64,000 nt of DNA from Streptomyces sp. NRRL S-244 (GTDB taxonomy: Bacteria > Actinomycetota > Actinomycetes > Streptomycetales > Streptomycetaceae), in NCBI RefSeq assembly GCF_000717915.1, contig NZ_JOCX01000026.1, forward strand, positions 1-64,000, in the 5' to 3' direction. This document shows, in pieces, positions 37,313 through 47,184 of the stretch. Within the stretch, counting starts at the first letter, position 1, and each line of letters starts with the position of its first letter. The position numbers were made by a program, and so were the translations under genes. Under the pieces are notes generated by a model, which saw only the letters and a program-made list of their open reading frames with translations, searched no databases and was not told the DNA's origin.

Positions 37313-38831
37313 GCGCGGCGCCGCCGGCGCCGCCGCCCGTTTCCCCGGCCGCCGCCTCGCCCTGCGCGCCTCCGGCCGGATCCGCGACCTCGCGCGCGGC
37401 CCGCGCCCGGAGTCCGGGGGCCCGCGCCCGAGGTCCGTACGCGGCCTCGCGCGGCGTCTGCGCCCCCGGTCCGTCCGCGCCCGGGCCACGCTCGGCGCCT
37501 CCGCGGTGGTGGCCCTGGCCCTCGGCGCGGCGTCCTTCGCCCTGCTCGGGATCCTCGACGGCAACCTGATGCGCGACGCCCAGGCCGCGGCCGAACGCCA
37601 GGCCCTCTCCACCGCCGGGCTGGTGGCCGCGGGCCGGTTCGACACCGTGGTGACCCCCGGGCGCGGCACCGACTTCGTCCAGGTCGTCGACGCCCAGGGC
37701 CGGGTCCTGGCGGCGAGCCCCAATCTCGCCGGCCGCCCCGCCCTCTCCCCGGCCCGGCCGGGCAGACCGGGCACGGTCCGCGACACCTGGAAGGAGGGCC
37801 CGGCGCGCGGCGACCGCCGCCACCGCGTCGTCCAGGTCACCACCGTCACCGCGGACGGGCTGGTCACCGTGTACGCCGGGACCTCCCTGAGGGAGGCCGA
37901 CACCGCCGACGACGCCATCACCGGTGTGCTCGCCGTCGTGGCTCCGCTGCTCGTGCTCACGGTGGCCCTGGTCACCTGGCGGGTGACCGGCTGGGCGCTG
38001 CGGCCCGTCGAGGCGATCCGCGCCGAGGTCGCCGCGATCAGTGACCGCGATCTGCACCGGCGGGTTCCGGTGCCGCCCAGCCAGGACGAGATCGCCCGGC
38101 TCGCCGTCACCATGAACGCCACGCTGGACCGGCTGGAAGCCGCCGGGATCCGCCAGCGCCGGTTCATCGCCGACGCCTCGCACGAGCTCCGCAGCCCGAT
38201 CACCGTGCTCCGTACCCAGCTGGAGGTCGCGCAGGCCCACCCCGACCCGGCGCTGTGGGGCGAGCTGGTCAGCGGGGCCCTGGAGGACACCGTACGGCTG
38301 CAGGACCTCGCCGCCGACCTGCTCCTGCTGGCCCGCCTGGACACCGGGGAGGCGCCGCCGGACGCCGCGGTCGACCTGGCGGACGTCGCCCGGGAGGCGG
38401 CCCGGTCGCGCCGCCGGGACCGGATCCCCGTCGACATGGAGATCGCTCCCGAGGCCGTCGTGCGCGGCAGCACGCTGTGGCTCTCCCGGCTCGTCACCAA
38501 CCTGCTGGACAACGCCCAGCGCCACGCCGACCGGCGCGTCCGGCTCGTCCTGCGCGTCGACGGGCCCCGGCGCACTGCCGTACTGGAGGTCCGCGACGAC
38601 GGGCCGGGCATCGCGCCGGCGGACCGGGAGCGGGTCTTCGAGCGGTTCACCCGCCTCGACGACGCGCGCAGCCGCGACGAGGGGGGCTCGGGCCTGGGCC
38701 TGGCCATAGCCCGTGACATCGCCACCCGCCTGGGCGGATCCCTCACGGTCGAGGACGCTCCGGCCGGCGCCCGCCTGGTGGCCAGGATCCCCCTGGAACC
38801 TGACGGAAGCGGGGCGGACACCGGCTTCTGA
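37305..38831 (+). CDS. Sensor histidine kinase (HAMP-HisKA-HATPase)
   Basis: A 508-residue membrane kinase. A basic 60-residue N-terminal tail leads to the first transmembrane helix (about 68-86). An extracytoplasmic sensor loop (about 90-195), the second helix (about 208-228) and HAMP follow. His293 in ASHELRSPITVLRTQ is the phospho-acceptor. The ATPase boxes are NLLDNAQRHAD (N), DDGPGIAP (G1) and GGSGLGLAIARDIA (G2). It would phosphorylate the regulator encoded just upstream. The signal is not evident from the loop. Confidence 0.93.
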   Translation: MAERGAAGAAARFPGRRLALRASGRIRDLARGPRPESGGPRPRSVRGLARRLRPRSVRARATLGASAVVALALGAASFALLGILDGNLMRDAQAAAERQALSTAGLVAAGRFDTVVTPGRGTDFVQVVDAQGRVLAASPNLAGRPALSPARPGRPGTVRDTWKEGPARGDRRHRVVQVTTVTADGLVTVYAGTSLREADTADDAITGVLAVVAPLLVLTVALVTWRVTGWALRPVEAIRAEVAAISDRDLHRRVPVPPSQDEIARLAVTMNATLDRLEAAGIRQRRFIADASHELRSPITVLRTQLEVAQAHPDPALWGELVSGALEDTVRLQDLAADLLLLARLDTGEAPPDAAVDLADVAREAARSRRRDRIPVDMEIAPEAVVRGSTLWLSRLVTNLLDNAQRHADRRVRLVLRVDGPRRTAVLEVRDDGPGIAPADRERVFERFTRLDDARSRDEGGSGLGLAIARDIATRLGGSLTVEDAPAGARLVARIPLEPDGSGADTGF

Positions 38832-38976
38832 TTGTTCCCCGTTCTGCTTTTTTCGCACCTGTCCAACTCTGTTCACTCCATGCTTGCTTCGGCTCCTGAA
38901 GGGGGGCGTGGCAACGCCATGAGCCGCATCACGGACAGACACCAACCAGGCGCAAAAGCAGCCAGAGGACGGCGCG

Positions 38977-39204
38977 ATGAAGAACAACCGGATGATCGTC
39001 ACCGTGGTGGCGCTCTTAGCGATCTTCGCCTTCAGTGTGGTGATGGTGGTGGCGGGACAGCCCGTCGCGGCCGTCACCGCCCTGATCCCGTCGGTCGCAC
39101 TGGGCGTGCAGCAGATCGTGCAGGCGGGCACCGGGGTGGCCGAGAGCCGCCGCGAGCGGGCCGCCGCACAGGTGCCCGACCGGGACGAGGAGCCGCGCGG
39201 ATGA
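38977..39204 (+). CDS. Small two-helix membrane protein
   Basis: A 75-residue protein: a short basic start (MKNNR), two hydrophobic helices (about 6-27 and 30-50), and an acidic/basic cytoplasmic tail. No family recognised. AGAGGAC precedes the ATG. Its stop codon overlaps the ATG of the next gene (ATGA), so it is translationally coupled to the sigma-region-4-like protein. It may be a membrane partner of that regulator, but the sequence does not prove this. Confidence 0.75.
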   Translation: MKNNRMIVTVVALLAIFAFSVVMVVAGQPVAAVTALIPSVALGVQQIVQAGTGVAESRRERAAAQVPDRDEEPRG

Positions 39205-40127
39205 ACCTCCACTCGGCACCCCAGGACCTCCCCCAGGGCCGGCGCGGCAAGCCCGGCCGGCCGCTGGGCCCCATCGCCGAAGGCACCGGACCGGCGCACC
39301 GCGCCTGGCTGGAGCCGCTGCGCGACGCCATCCACGGCAGGGGAGTGACGCTGGACGAGCTCCAGGCACGCACCGGCCGGGACAAGGGGCACATCTCCGA
39401 ACTGCTGCGGGCCGTCGGACGCTACCCCCGCTGGGTGTTCGTCCGTACGGTGCTCCTCGCGCTGGAGCGGCCCGGCCTGCCGTACGACACGATGCGGCTG
39501 CGCTGGGTGATCGCGGCCCAGGACATCGGCAAGCGCACCTCGTGGATCAAGGACTGCCTCCACGAGGGCGGCGCCCGCCACCGCACCGCCACCGCTTCGG
39601 CCCCGCTGGACTTCCGGGCCTTCCAGCAGATGCACCGCCCGCACTACACCAGCTACGCGGCGGCGTTCCTGCGCCGGGGCGGCCTGGTCGAGAAGGCGGT
39701 CGAAGACGTCTTCACGCTCTTGCTGATGCTGTGGCACGACGCACTCGCCAGCGAGAACCCCGAGCGCTTCGCGTGGCCGATGCTGCGCCAGACCGTGCTC
39801 GAACGCGCCCCGAAGGAGAACGGCCGCCCCTCCCTCGTCGAGGCCGCATTCGACACGGTCGCCCTCGACTTCGCCCCGGATCCGATCGGGCAGGTCGAGG
39901 AGTCGATGGCCCTGTTCCGGGCCGTCGGGGCGCTCGCGCCGATGCAGCGGGACGTCATCGTCCTGCTGTACCTGTGCGGACTGGAGGAGGCCCGGGCGGC
40001 GGACGAACTGGGCGTCTCCCTCGCCTCCGTACGGTCCACCGCGCGGCACGCCAAGCGCAATCTGCACGCCGCCATGTACCCGGACACCACCACCGAGGAG
40101 GAGGTCTCCGGTGACCTCGACCATTGA
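39201..40127 (+). CDS. Regulator with HTH N-terminus and sigma-70 region 4-like C-terminus
   Basis: A 308-residue protein. The N-terminal part has an XRE-like helix-turn-helix (VTLDELQARTGRDKGHISEL, about 47-70). The C-terminal part has a sigma-70 region 4 pattern (LAPMQRDVIVLLYLCGLEEA, RAADELGVSLASVRSTARHA, about 240-290). A region-2-like segment is plausible around YTSYAAAFLRRGGLVEKAVEDV. So it may be an atypical ECF-type sigma factor with an added N-terminal DNA-binding domain. It is coupled to the small membrane protein upstream and overlaps the next gene by 17 bp. Confidence 0.8.
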   Translation: MNLHSAPQDLPQGRRGKPGRPLGPIAEGTGPAHRAWLEPLRDAIHGRGVTLDELQARTGRDKGHISELLRAVGRYPRWVFVRTVLLALERPGLPYDTMRLRWVIAAQDIGKRTSWIKDCLHEGGARHRTATASAPLDFRAFQQMHRPHYTSYAAAFLRRGGLVEKAVEDVFTLLLMLWHDALASENPERFAWPMLRQTVLERAPKENGRPSLVEAAFDTVALDFAPDPIGQVEESMALFRAVGALAPMQRDVIVLLYLCGLEEARAADELGVSLASVRSTARHAKRNLHAAMYPDTTTEEEVSGDLDH

Positions 40128-40914
40128 CCAACTGCTGGCCCGCGCCCGCCTCCACACCACTTCGCAGGCGCCCGCCGACATCGCGGACACCGGCGGCGCA
40201 CCCCACCGCGGGGCGGGCGCCCGGACGCCCGGAGCCGCGGCCGGCGAACCGCAGAAGGACATGCGGGGAGCCGCCCGCGACCTCCACGCCCTGTGCGAGA
40301 CGGCCGTGACGGGCACCGCCGTCACCGCGCTCGGCGACTTCCTCACCCACAAACTGCCCCAGCCCTCGGGCGCCCGCGTCCTCGGCTGCATCCTGCTGCT
40401 GACCGACGCCGAGGACTCCGCCCGCTTCTGGTGGCAGTACGCCGCCGGTGCCGGGGACTCGATCGCCTCGTACTGCCTGTACCTCCACCACCTCGCGCTC
40501 GGCGAGAACCACGAGGCGGTCTGGTGGCGCCGCCAGACGGCGCCGACCGCCACCGGGCAGGCGGCAGGCACACCGGACGCACCGGACCCGTCGGCCGCGC
40601 AGGACGCGGCCACGGTGGTCTTCGACGGCGCGGAGCGCGACCTCGCCGCCGACGCGAGCCTGCCCACCACCCTGCGCGTCCTACGGGCGCTGCGGCCCGG
40701 CGGAGCCGGGACCAGGCGCGGCACCGGCACCGTCGAGGCCGTCATGGAGTACGTCTCGGCCGCGGTCAGCTACGTCGACGACGACCTCGAACTGCCCCTG
40801 CCCGACCCGGATTTCACCGACCGCATCCGCGATCTGACGGCCGCGCCCGGCCGCCCGCCGAAGCCGGGCCCGCGCACTCCGCCCCGCCTCCCGCCCCGCC
40901 TCCGGACCACTTGA
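40111..40914 (+). CDS. Hypothetical protein co-transcribed with the sigma-like gene
   Basis: A 267-residue protein without a domain I know. A Pro/Ala-rich N-terminus (about 1-50) leads to a helical core with several aromatic residues (LTDAEDSARFWWQYAAGAGD; LYLHHLALGENHEAVWWRRQ) and a basic Pro-rich tail. The GTG start lies in the last codons of the sigma-like gene with GAGGAGG just upstream, so the two are coupled. The pattern of short helical repeats recalls TPR-type scaffold proteins but is not decisive. It could be a partner of the sigma-like factor. Confidence 0.7.
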   Translation: MTSTIDQLLARARLHTTSQAPADIADTGGAPHRGAGARTPGAAAGEPQKDMRGAARDLHALCETAVTGTAVTALGDFLTHKLPQPSGARVLGCILLLTDAEDSARFWWQYAAGAGDSIASYCLYLHHLALGENHEAVWWRRQTAPTATGQAAGTPDAPDPSAAQDAATVVFDGAERDLAADASLPTTLRVLRALRPGGAGTRRGTGTVEAVMEYVSAAVSYVDDDLELPLPDPDFTDRIRDLTAAPGRPPKPGPRTPPRLPPRLRTT

Positions 40915-40944
40915 CCGGGTAGGAGCCGGTTCGGGCCGGCCGGG

Positions 40945-42261
<1,317 letters not shown>

Positions 42262-42379
42262 CTACGGGGTAACGGAAAAGGTTTAGCTGTCGCAGTCGCG
42301 AACTCGCCGCCGCGGGGCGGTCAAGTCCGCGGGCTGTGATCGTACGTGCCCACCGGGTACGGCCCGCGCACCCGGCGCC

Positions 42380-45300
42380 TCAGAGCGTGCAGGCGGGGGC
42401 GTTTTTCGGCCATGTGATGCCCGCGCGCAGTCGGCAGACCTCCGCCAGCCGGGCGCCGGGATCCGGGTTCCACAGCCGCACCGTTCCGTCGTTGCTGCTG
42501 CTGGCCACCGTCCGCCCGTCGGGGGAGAACACCACGCCCCACACCGCGCTCGTGTGGCCCGTCAGCGCGGCCCACAGTCGTCTTCCGGCCACCTCCCACA
42601 GCCGCACCGTACGGTCGTTGCCGCTGCTGACCAGCCATCGCCCGTCGGGGGAGAAGGCGATGGCGCGGACGGAGCCGGTGTGGCCCGACAGCACGGCTTC
42701 GGCCCCGGTCCCGGTCCCGGCCCCGGCCCCGGTCCCGGTCCCGGTCCCGGTCCCGGTACCGGTACCGATCCCGGCCCCCCACCGCCGGGCGTCCCACAGG
42801 CGTACGGTGCCGTCGTTCCCGCTGCTCGCCAGCGTCCGCCCGTCCGGGCCGAACGCGACGGCCCTCACCGCGCCCGCGTGGCCGGTCAGCGTGGCCAGCG
42901 GCCGTCGCCCGGGCACGTCCCACAGACGTACGGTCAGATCGTCTCCGGCGCTGGCGAGCGTGCGGCCGTCCGGGCTGAACGCCACGTCGTTCGCGAAGTC
43001 CGTGTGACCGGTGAGCGTGGCCAGGGCGGTACGGGAGGCCACGTCCCAGAGCCGGACCGTCCGGTCGGAACCGGCCGAGGCCAGCATCCCCCCGTCCGGG
43101 GAGAAGGCCACCGCGTAGACGATCCCGCTGTGACCGGTGAGCGTGGCCGGCGCCGTACGGGAGGCCACGTCCCAGAGCCGGACCGTCCCGTCGGAGCCCG
43201 CCGAGGCCAGCAGCCGGCCATCCGGCGAGAAGGCCACCGAGAACACCGTCCCGGTGTGGCCAGTGAGCGTCCCGACCACCCGCCGCCCGGCCAACTCCCA
43301 CAGGAGCACCGTGTGATCGGCGTCCGCGGTGGCCAGCAGCTTCCCGTCCGGGCTGTACGCGGCGTGCCAGATCTCGCTGAACGGGCGCGAGGTCAGCACC
43401 GGACCCCGCAGGTCCCAGAGCACCACCGACTGGTCGAAGGCCGCGGTGGCCAGCATCGTGCCGCCGGAGTCCACCGCGACCCCGAGCACGTAATCGGTGT
43501 GCCCGGCCAGCGTCGAGACCGGCCGGCCGCTGCGCACGTCCCACAGCCGGGTGGTGCCGTCGCCGCCCGCGCTGACGACCGTGGTGCCGTCCGGGAGGTA
43601 GGCCACCGCGTTGATGTCGTCGTTGTGCCCCGTCAGCGCCATCGTCGTACGGCCTTCGGCCACGTCCCACAGCCGCAGGGTCCGGTCGACGCCGCCGGAG
43701 GCCACCGTCCGCCCGTCCGGCGCGAACGCCACCCCCAGCACCTCACCGGTGTGCCCCGCGAGGACCGCGAGCTGACGGGCCGCCACCGGGTCCCACAGCC
43801 GTACGGTCTGGTCGGCGCCCGCCGACACCAGCGTCCGGCCGTCCGGCGCGTACGCCAGGGCGTTGACCCTCCCGGTGTGCCCGGCCAGTTCGGTGACGGC
43901 CGCCCCGCCGCCCGCGGGATCGCACAGCCGCACCGTCCCGTCGGCGCCCGCGACGGCGAGCGTGCGCCCGTCGGGCGCGAAGGCCACGGCCCGGGCGTCC
44001 GCCGTCTGCGCGGGGAGCACCGCGATGCCGTGCCCGTCCGTGTCCCAGACCCGGACCGGCCCTTCCGTGGACGTCGCCGCGAGGGTCCGCCCGTCGGGCC
44101 CGAAGGCGATCGCGCGCACCCGGCCGGGCATGGTCAGGGTGACCGTCGTCCGCCGGTCCGCGACCCGCCGCAGCAGCACCTTCCCGTCGGAACCGGCGCT
44201 CGCCAGCAGCCGGTTCCCCGGCGCGAACGCCACCGCGTTGACCGGTCCGCCGTGTCCCCCGAGCCGGGTGAGGAACTGCTGGGACTGCGTGCTCAGCAGC
44301 GCGCCCCGCGACTCGGGGTTCGCCTCCGTGCGGTACGCCTCCTCCGCCAGCCGCATCGAGGCCTCGGGCCGGCCGGCGGCGAGGGAGGTGGACCGGACGG
44401 CGAGGGCCTGCGAACGGGCGGTGCGCTCCTGGCCGAGCGCGCCCGCCCGCTGCTGGTACGCCACCGCCCCGGCGGTCAGGGCCAGGGCCAGCAGGACGAC
44501 GAGCAGGGCCAGCAGCCGCTGCCGCAGCCGGACCTGGCGCCTGGCCTGCGTCCGGCGCGCCTCCTCGGCCGACCGGCTCGCGCGCAGGAAGTCCGCCTCC
44601 CGGGGGCCGAGCAGGCTCCTGCCGTCGAGTTCGCCGGCCCGGGCGAGGGCGGCCCCCAGCCGGCTCCCGCGGTACAGCACGGACGGGTCGCGGCCCTCGC
44701 GCTCCCACTCCTCGGCGGCGTGGGCCAGTTGCCGGTGGACCAGCAGCCCGTCCCGGTCGGCGTGGATCCAGCCGCGCAGCCGCGGCCAGGCGTGCAGCAG
44801 GGCCTCGTGGGTGATCTCGACGGTGTCGCTGTCCATCGTGACCAGCCGGGCCCGGACGAACGCGTCGAGGGCCGCCGCGGCCCGGTCCGCGTCGGCGAGC
44901 TGTTCCATCAGCTCGGTACGGGCCATGCGCCGCCGTGTCGCCCCCGTGCCGTCGGCGACGTGGACCAGTGCCACCAGGACGCGGCGGATCGTGCGTTGTT
45001 CTTCCGGGTACAGGCGGGCGAACACGCTCTCGGCGGTGTGCGCGACCGCGCCCCGGATGCCGCCGGTGTCCTCGTACCCCGCGACGGTCAGCGTGGTTCC
45101 GGCGCGCCGCTGCCAGGTGGCCATCAGCGCGTGGGAGACCAGCGGCAGCGCACCCGACGGCGTGTCACCGGGCCCGGCCGCCACGGCGTCGGCAGCCGCC
45201 GTGGGCTCCTCCCGTAAACCCGCGTCGCGCAGCAGCAGTTGGACCAGGCCGGGTTCGAGGGTGAGCCCGGCGAGCTCCGCCGGGCGGGTGATCGACTCGC

Positions 45301-46351
45301 GCAGCTCGGCCACGGACATGGGCGGGAGGACGAACAGCCCGTCGGTGCAGGCCGCGGCCAGTCCGGGCAGGTCCAGGCAGCTGCCGGTGAAGTCGGCCCG
45401 TACGCCGAGCACCACGACGGCCGGGGCGGGCGTACTCGGCTCCGGTCCTGCCGTGGCCAGGGCGCACAGGACGCGGACGAAGCCCTGCCGCTCGTCCTCG
45501 TCGGCGCAGAGGGTGAAAAGTTCCTCGAACTGGTCGACGAGCAATACCGGCCGCACGGAGGGCGGCCGCCCCTCCCCGGACCCGTCGGGGGCGTCGTCCG
45601 CCAGCCCGCGGACGGCTTCGAGCAGCCGCCGCGGCCGGTCGAGCAGCTCCCGTACGGTGATGCCCAGATGGCCGCCCAGCACCTTCGCCGTGCGGTCCAG
45701 CAGCTCCTGGAGCGGATGCGCGGTCGGGGTGAACCGTACGACCGGCCACCCGTCGGCGCCCGCCATCGGGAACCCGCCGGTGCGCCGCAGGGCCGGTACG
45801 AGACCCGCGCTGAGCAGGGACGACTTTCCGGCGCCCGACCGGCCGACGAGCACCAGCGGGCCACTGCCGATCCGTTCGAAGACCCGCTCGACCAGGGCGG
45901 CGGTCACCCGGTCGCGGCCGAAGTACCAGCCCGCGTCGCGCGGGGTGAACGCGGCGAGTCCGCGGTAGGGGCATTCGCCCGCCGACTGCGACTGCGACTG
46001 CGACTGCGGCTGCCCGGCCGGCGCGGCGCCCCGGGGTTTGGGCACCTCGGCCTCCGGGACCAGCTGGAGGAGGGAGCCCCCCGCCTCCAGCACCCGGTCG
46101 CAGCGCAGCGCGACGTCGTGGGTGACGCGCTTGGCGCCGGTCTCGATCTTGCTCAGGTAGCCCTTGCTGTAGTGCGTACGACGGGCCAGATCGGCCAGCG
46201 ACAGACCGCGCTGCACCCGCAGCCGCCGCAACTGGGCGGGAAAGGCCGCGGCGGATCCGGCGGCTGCGGCCGCTTCGGGTGGATCGGGCTGGTGATCGGT
46301 GTGGTGATCGGTGTCGCGTCCGCGGTCCGGGTCCCCCACGGCATCCCCCAT
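42380..46351 (-). CDS. XRE-HTH / STAND NTPase / 14-blade WD40 regulator
   Basis: A 1323-residue signal-transduction protein. Order: XRE helix-turn-helix (LADLARRTHYSKGYLSKIE, about 50-75); four QS repeats; nSTAND1-type ATPase with Walker A GRSGAGKSS (170-178) and Walker B VLLVDQFEELF; winged-helix part; a hydrophobic helix (LLALLVVLLALALTAGAVAY); then 14 WD40 repeats. Two seven-bladed propellers are implied. Between repeats 12 and 13 a Gly-Thr/Gly-Ala run of about 20 residues is encoded by hexanucleotides. Such proteins sense ligands through WD40 and oligomerise with ATP. Downstream targets are not evident. Confidence 0.92.
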   Translation of the reverse strand: MGDAVGDPDRGRDTDHHTDHQPDPPEAAAAAGSAAAFPAQLRRLRVQRGLSLADLARRTHYSKGYLSKIETGAKRVTHDVALRCDRVLEAGGSLLQLVPEAEVPKPRGAAPAGQPQSQSQSQSAGECPYRGLAAFTPRDAGWYFGRDRVTAALVERVFERIGSGPLVLVGRSGAGKSSLLSAGLVPALRRTGGFPMAGADGWPVVRFTPTAHPLQELLDRTAKVLGGHLGITVRELLDRPRRLLEAVRGLADDAPDGSGEGRPPSVRPVLLVDQFEELFTLCADEDERQGFVRVLCALATAGPEPSTPAPAVVVLGVRADFTGSCLDLPGLAAACTDGLFVLPPMSVAELRESITRPAELAGLTLEPGLVQLLLRDAGLREEPTAAADAVAAGPGDTPSGALPLVSHALMATWQRRAGTTLTVAGYEDTGGIRGAVAHTAESVFARLYPEEQRTIRRVLVALVHVADGTGATRRRMARTELMEQLADADRAAAALDAFVRARLVTMDSDTVEITHEALLHAWPRLRGWIHADRDGLLVHRQLAHAAEEWEREGRDPSVLYRGSRLGAALARAGELDGRSLLGPREADFLRASRSAEEARRTQARRQVRLRQRLLALLVVLLALALTAGAVAYQQRAGALGQERTARSQALAVRSTSLAAGRPEASMRLAEEAYRTEANPESRGALLSTQSQQFLTRLGGHGGPVNAVAFAPGNRLLASAGSDGKVLLRRVADRRTTVTLTMPGRVRAIAFGPDGRTLAATSTEGPVRVWDTDGHGIAVLPAQTADARAVAFAPDGRTLAVAGADGTVRLCDPAGGGAAVTELAGHTGRVNALAYAPDGRTLVSAGADQTVRLWDPVAARQLAVLAGHTGEVLGVAFAPDGRTVASGGVDRTLRLWDVAEGRTTMALTGHNDDINAVAYLPDGTTVVSAGGDGTTRLWDVRSGRPVSTLAGHTDYVLGVAVDSGGTMLATAAFDQSVVLWDLRGPVLTSRPFSEIWHAAYSPDGKLLATADADHTVLLWELAGRRVVGTLTGHTGTVFSVAFSPDGRLLASAGSDGTVRLWDVASRTAPATLTGHSGIVYAVAFSPDGGMLASAGSDRTVRLWDVASRTALATLTGHTDFANDVAFSPDGRTLASAGDDLTVRLWDVPGRRPLATLTGHAGAVRAVAFGPDGRTLASSGNDGTVRLWDARRWGAGIGTGTGTGTGTGTGAGAGTGTGAEAVLSGHTGSVRAIAFSPDGRWLVSSGNDRTVRLWEVAGRRLWAALTGHTSAVWGVVFSPDGRTVASSSNDGTVRLWNPDPGARLAEVCRLRAGITWPKNAPACTL
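42701..42773. repeat. Hexanucleotide GGTCCC/GGCCCC tract inside the WD40 gene
   Basis: About twelve 6-bp units (GGTCCC with GGCCCC and GGTACC variants) in a row. In the gene frame on the minus strand they encode alternating Gly-Thr and Gly-Ala. Changes in copy number would keep the frame and only alter linker length inside the second propeller. Confidence 0.9.
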
Positions 46352-46456
46352 GGCACAGCGCGCCCAGGTCGTGAGATATAACGTCCCAGGCTACCGCGGG
46401 GGTCGGACGGCAGAACGCGCGTCGGGTCGGCGTGGCGGAAAACGCGCAGTACAGCA

Positions 46457-46496
46457 GCCTTCCGGGGCCGCCGGGGGAGCGGCGGACCCGGAAGGC
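46457..46496 (-). terminator. Hairpin terminator after the small secreted protein gene
   Basis: Arms GCCTTCCGGGGCCGCC and GGCGGACCCGGAAGGC, one mismatch, eight-base loop. It lies 18 bp past the stop at 46514 on the minus strand. Confidence 0.8.
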
Positions 46497-46513
46497 CGCG
46501 AACAGGTGCCCGG

Positions 46514-46882
46514 TTACGGGCGATTGAGGGTGATGGAGTTGATCGGCCCGAGGTCCGCGTAGACGCCCGAGCCCTCGGGGATGGGGGAACCGCAGTTCTT
46601 GCCGTCGTAGCCGGTGCACAGGCTCGCGGTGGCCCCGCCGTACTGGTTGTTGAGGACCCAGTGGCGGCCGTACTGGTTGCTCAGGTTGTGGGCTCCGTAG
46701 CTGGTGAAGATGTGGCTCGGCTTGACGGCCGGGTCCTGGTCCTGCGGGTAGATGCAGACCGAACCGTACGGACAGCCGGCCCAGTCGTCGGCGGGCCTCG
46801 CGTCGGCCGAGCCGCTCAGTGCCACGACGGCCGCAGCGGCGGTGGCGAGCGCGGCGGCGCCGCGGATCATCTTGCGCATCAT
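46514..46882 (-). CDS. Small secreted protein, peptidase-inhibitor I36/beta-gamma-crystallin type
   Basis: A 122-residue exported protein with a signal peptide (about 1-29). The mature part starts ADDWAGCPYGSVCIYPQ and continues with LSNQYGRHWVLNNQYGG, DGKNCGSPIPEGSGVYADLG and INSITLNRP. This matches the crystallin-like fold of actinobacterial I36 (SMI-like) inhibitors and related secreted proteins. Four cysteines could form two disulfides. It may inhibit proteases or simply be structural. Two adjacent ATG codons (46882, 46879) are possible starts behind AGGGGG. It is divergent from the phosphatase gene. Confidence 0.82.
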   Translation of the reverse strand: MMRKMIRGAAALATAAAAVVALSGSADARPADDWAGCPYGSVCIYPQDQDPAVKPSHIFTSYGAHNLSNQYGRHWVLNNQYGGATASLCTGYDGKNCGSPIPEGSGVYADLGPINSITLNRP

Positions 46883-47184
46883 GTCCCCCTGTTGGGTTGC
46901 CTCGGTGTCCAGGCGTGCTGACGTCTTCAGACTTGCCCGGCGGCCCGCGGGGGTCGACGGGTTTCCCGTCGCCCATCGGCGGGCCCGGCCGGGAAACCCT
47001 CCCTGACCTGCCCGGTCGCCGGACCGAGGGCAACCGTCACCGGTGGTCACCGGCCGGCTCCCGTCCGGCGCCGTGATGTCGTCCTCCCCGATGGCGCGCA
47101 GAATTGAGGGGGCAGCCCGTGCCCGCCGCGCGGGCGCCGGTCAGCCACGCGCGCGGAGAGACGCGCGCAGAAGGGGGCCTGCCG
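46883..47184. promoter_or_regulatory. Divergent promoter interval with GGGTTTCCCG repeat
   Basis: A 302-bp interval between divergent genes. An inverted repeat GGGTTTCCCG (46959-46968) and CGGGAAACCC (46990-46999), itself made of near-palindromic arms, is the main element and could be an operator or hairpin. AAGGGGG precedes the phosphatase ATG. No gene is seen; the open frame upstream of 47185 is shadow. Confidence 0.5.

Noticed and set aside
37215..40745. Minus-strand open frame of 1176 codons
   Set aside because: It runs antisense through the histidine kinase, sigma-like and hypothetical genes, which have clear domains. Its product is Arg/Gly/Ala-rich with no motif, a typical GC-rich shadow.
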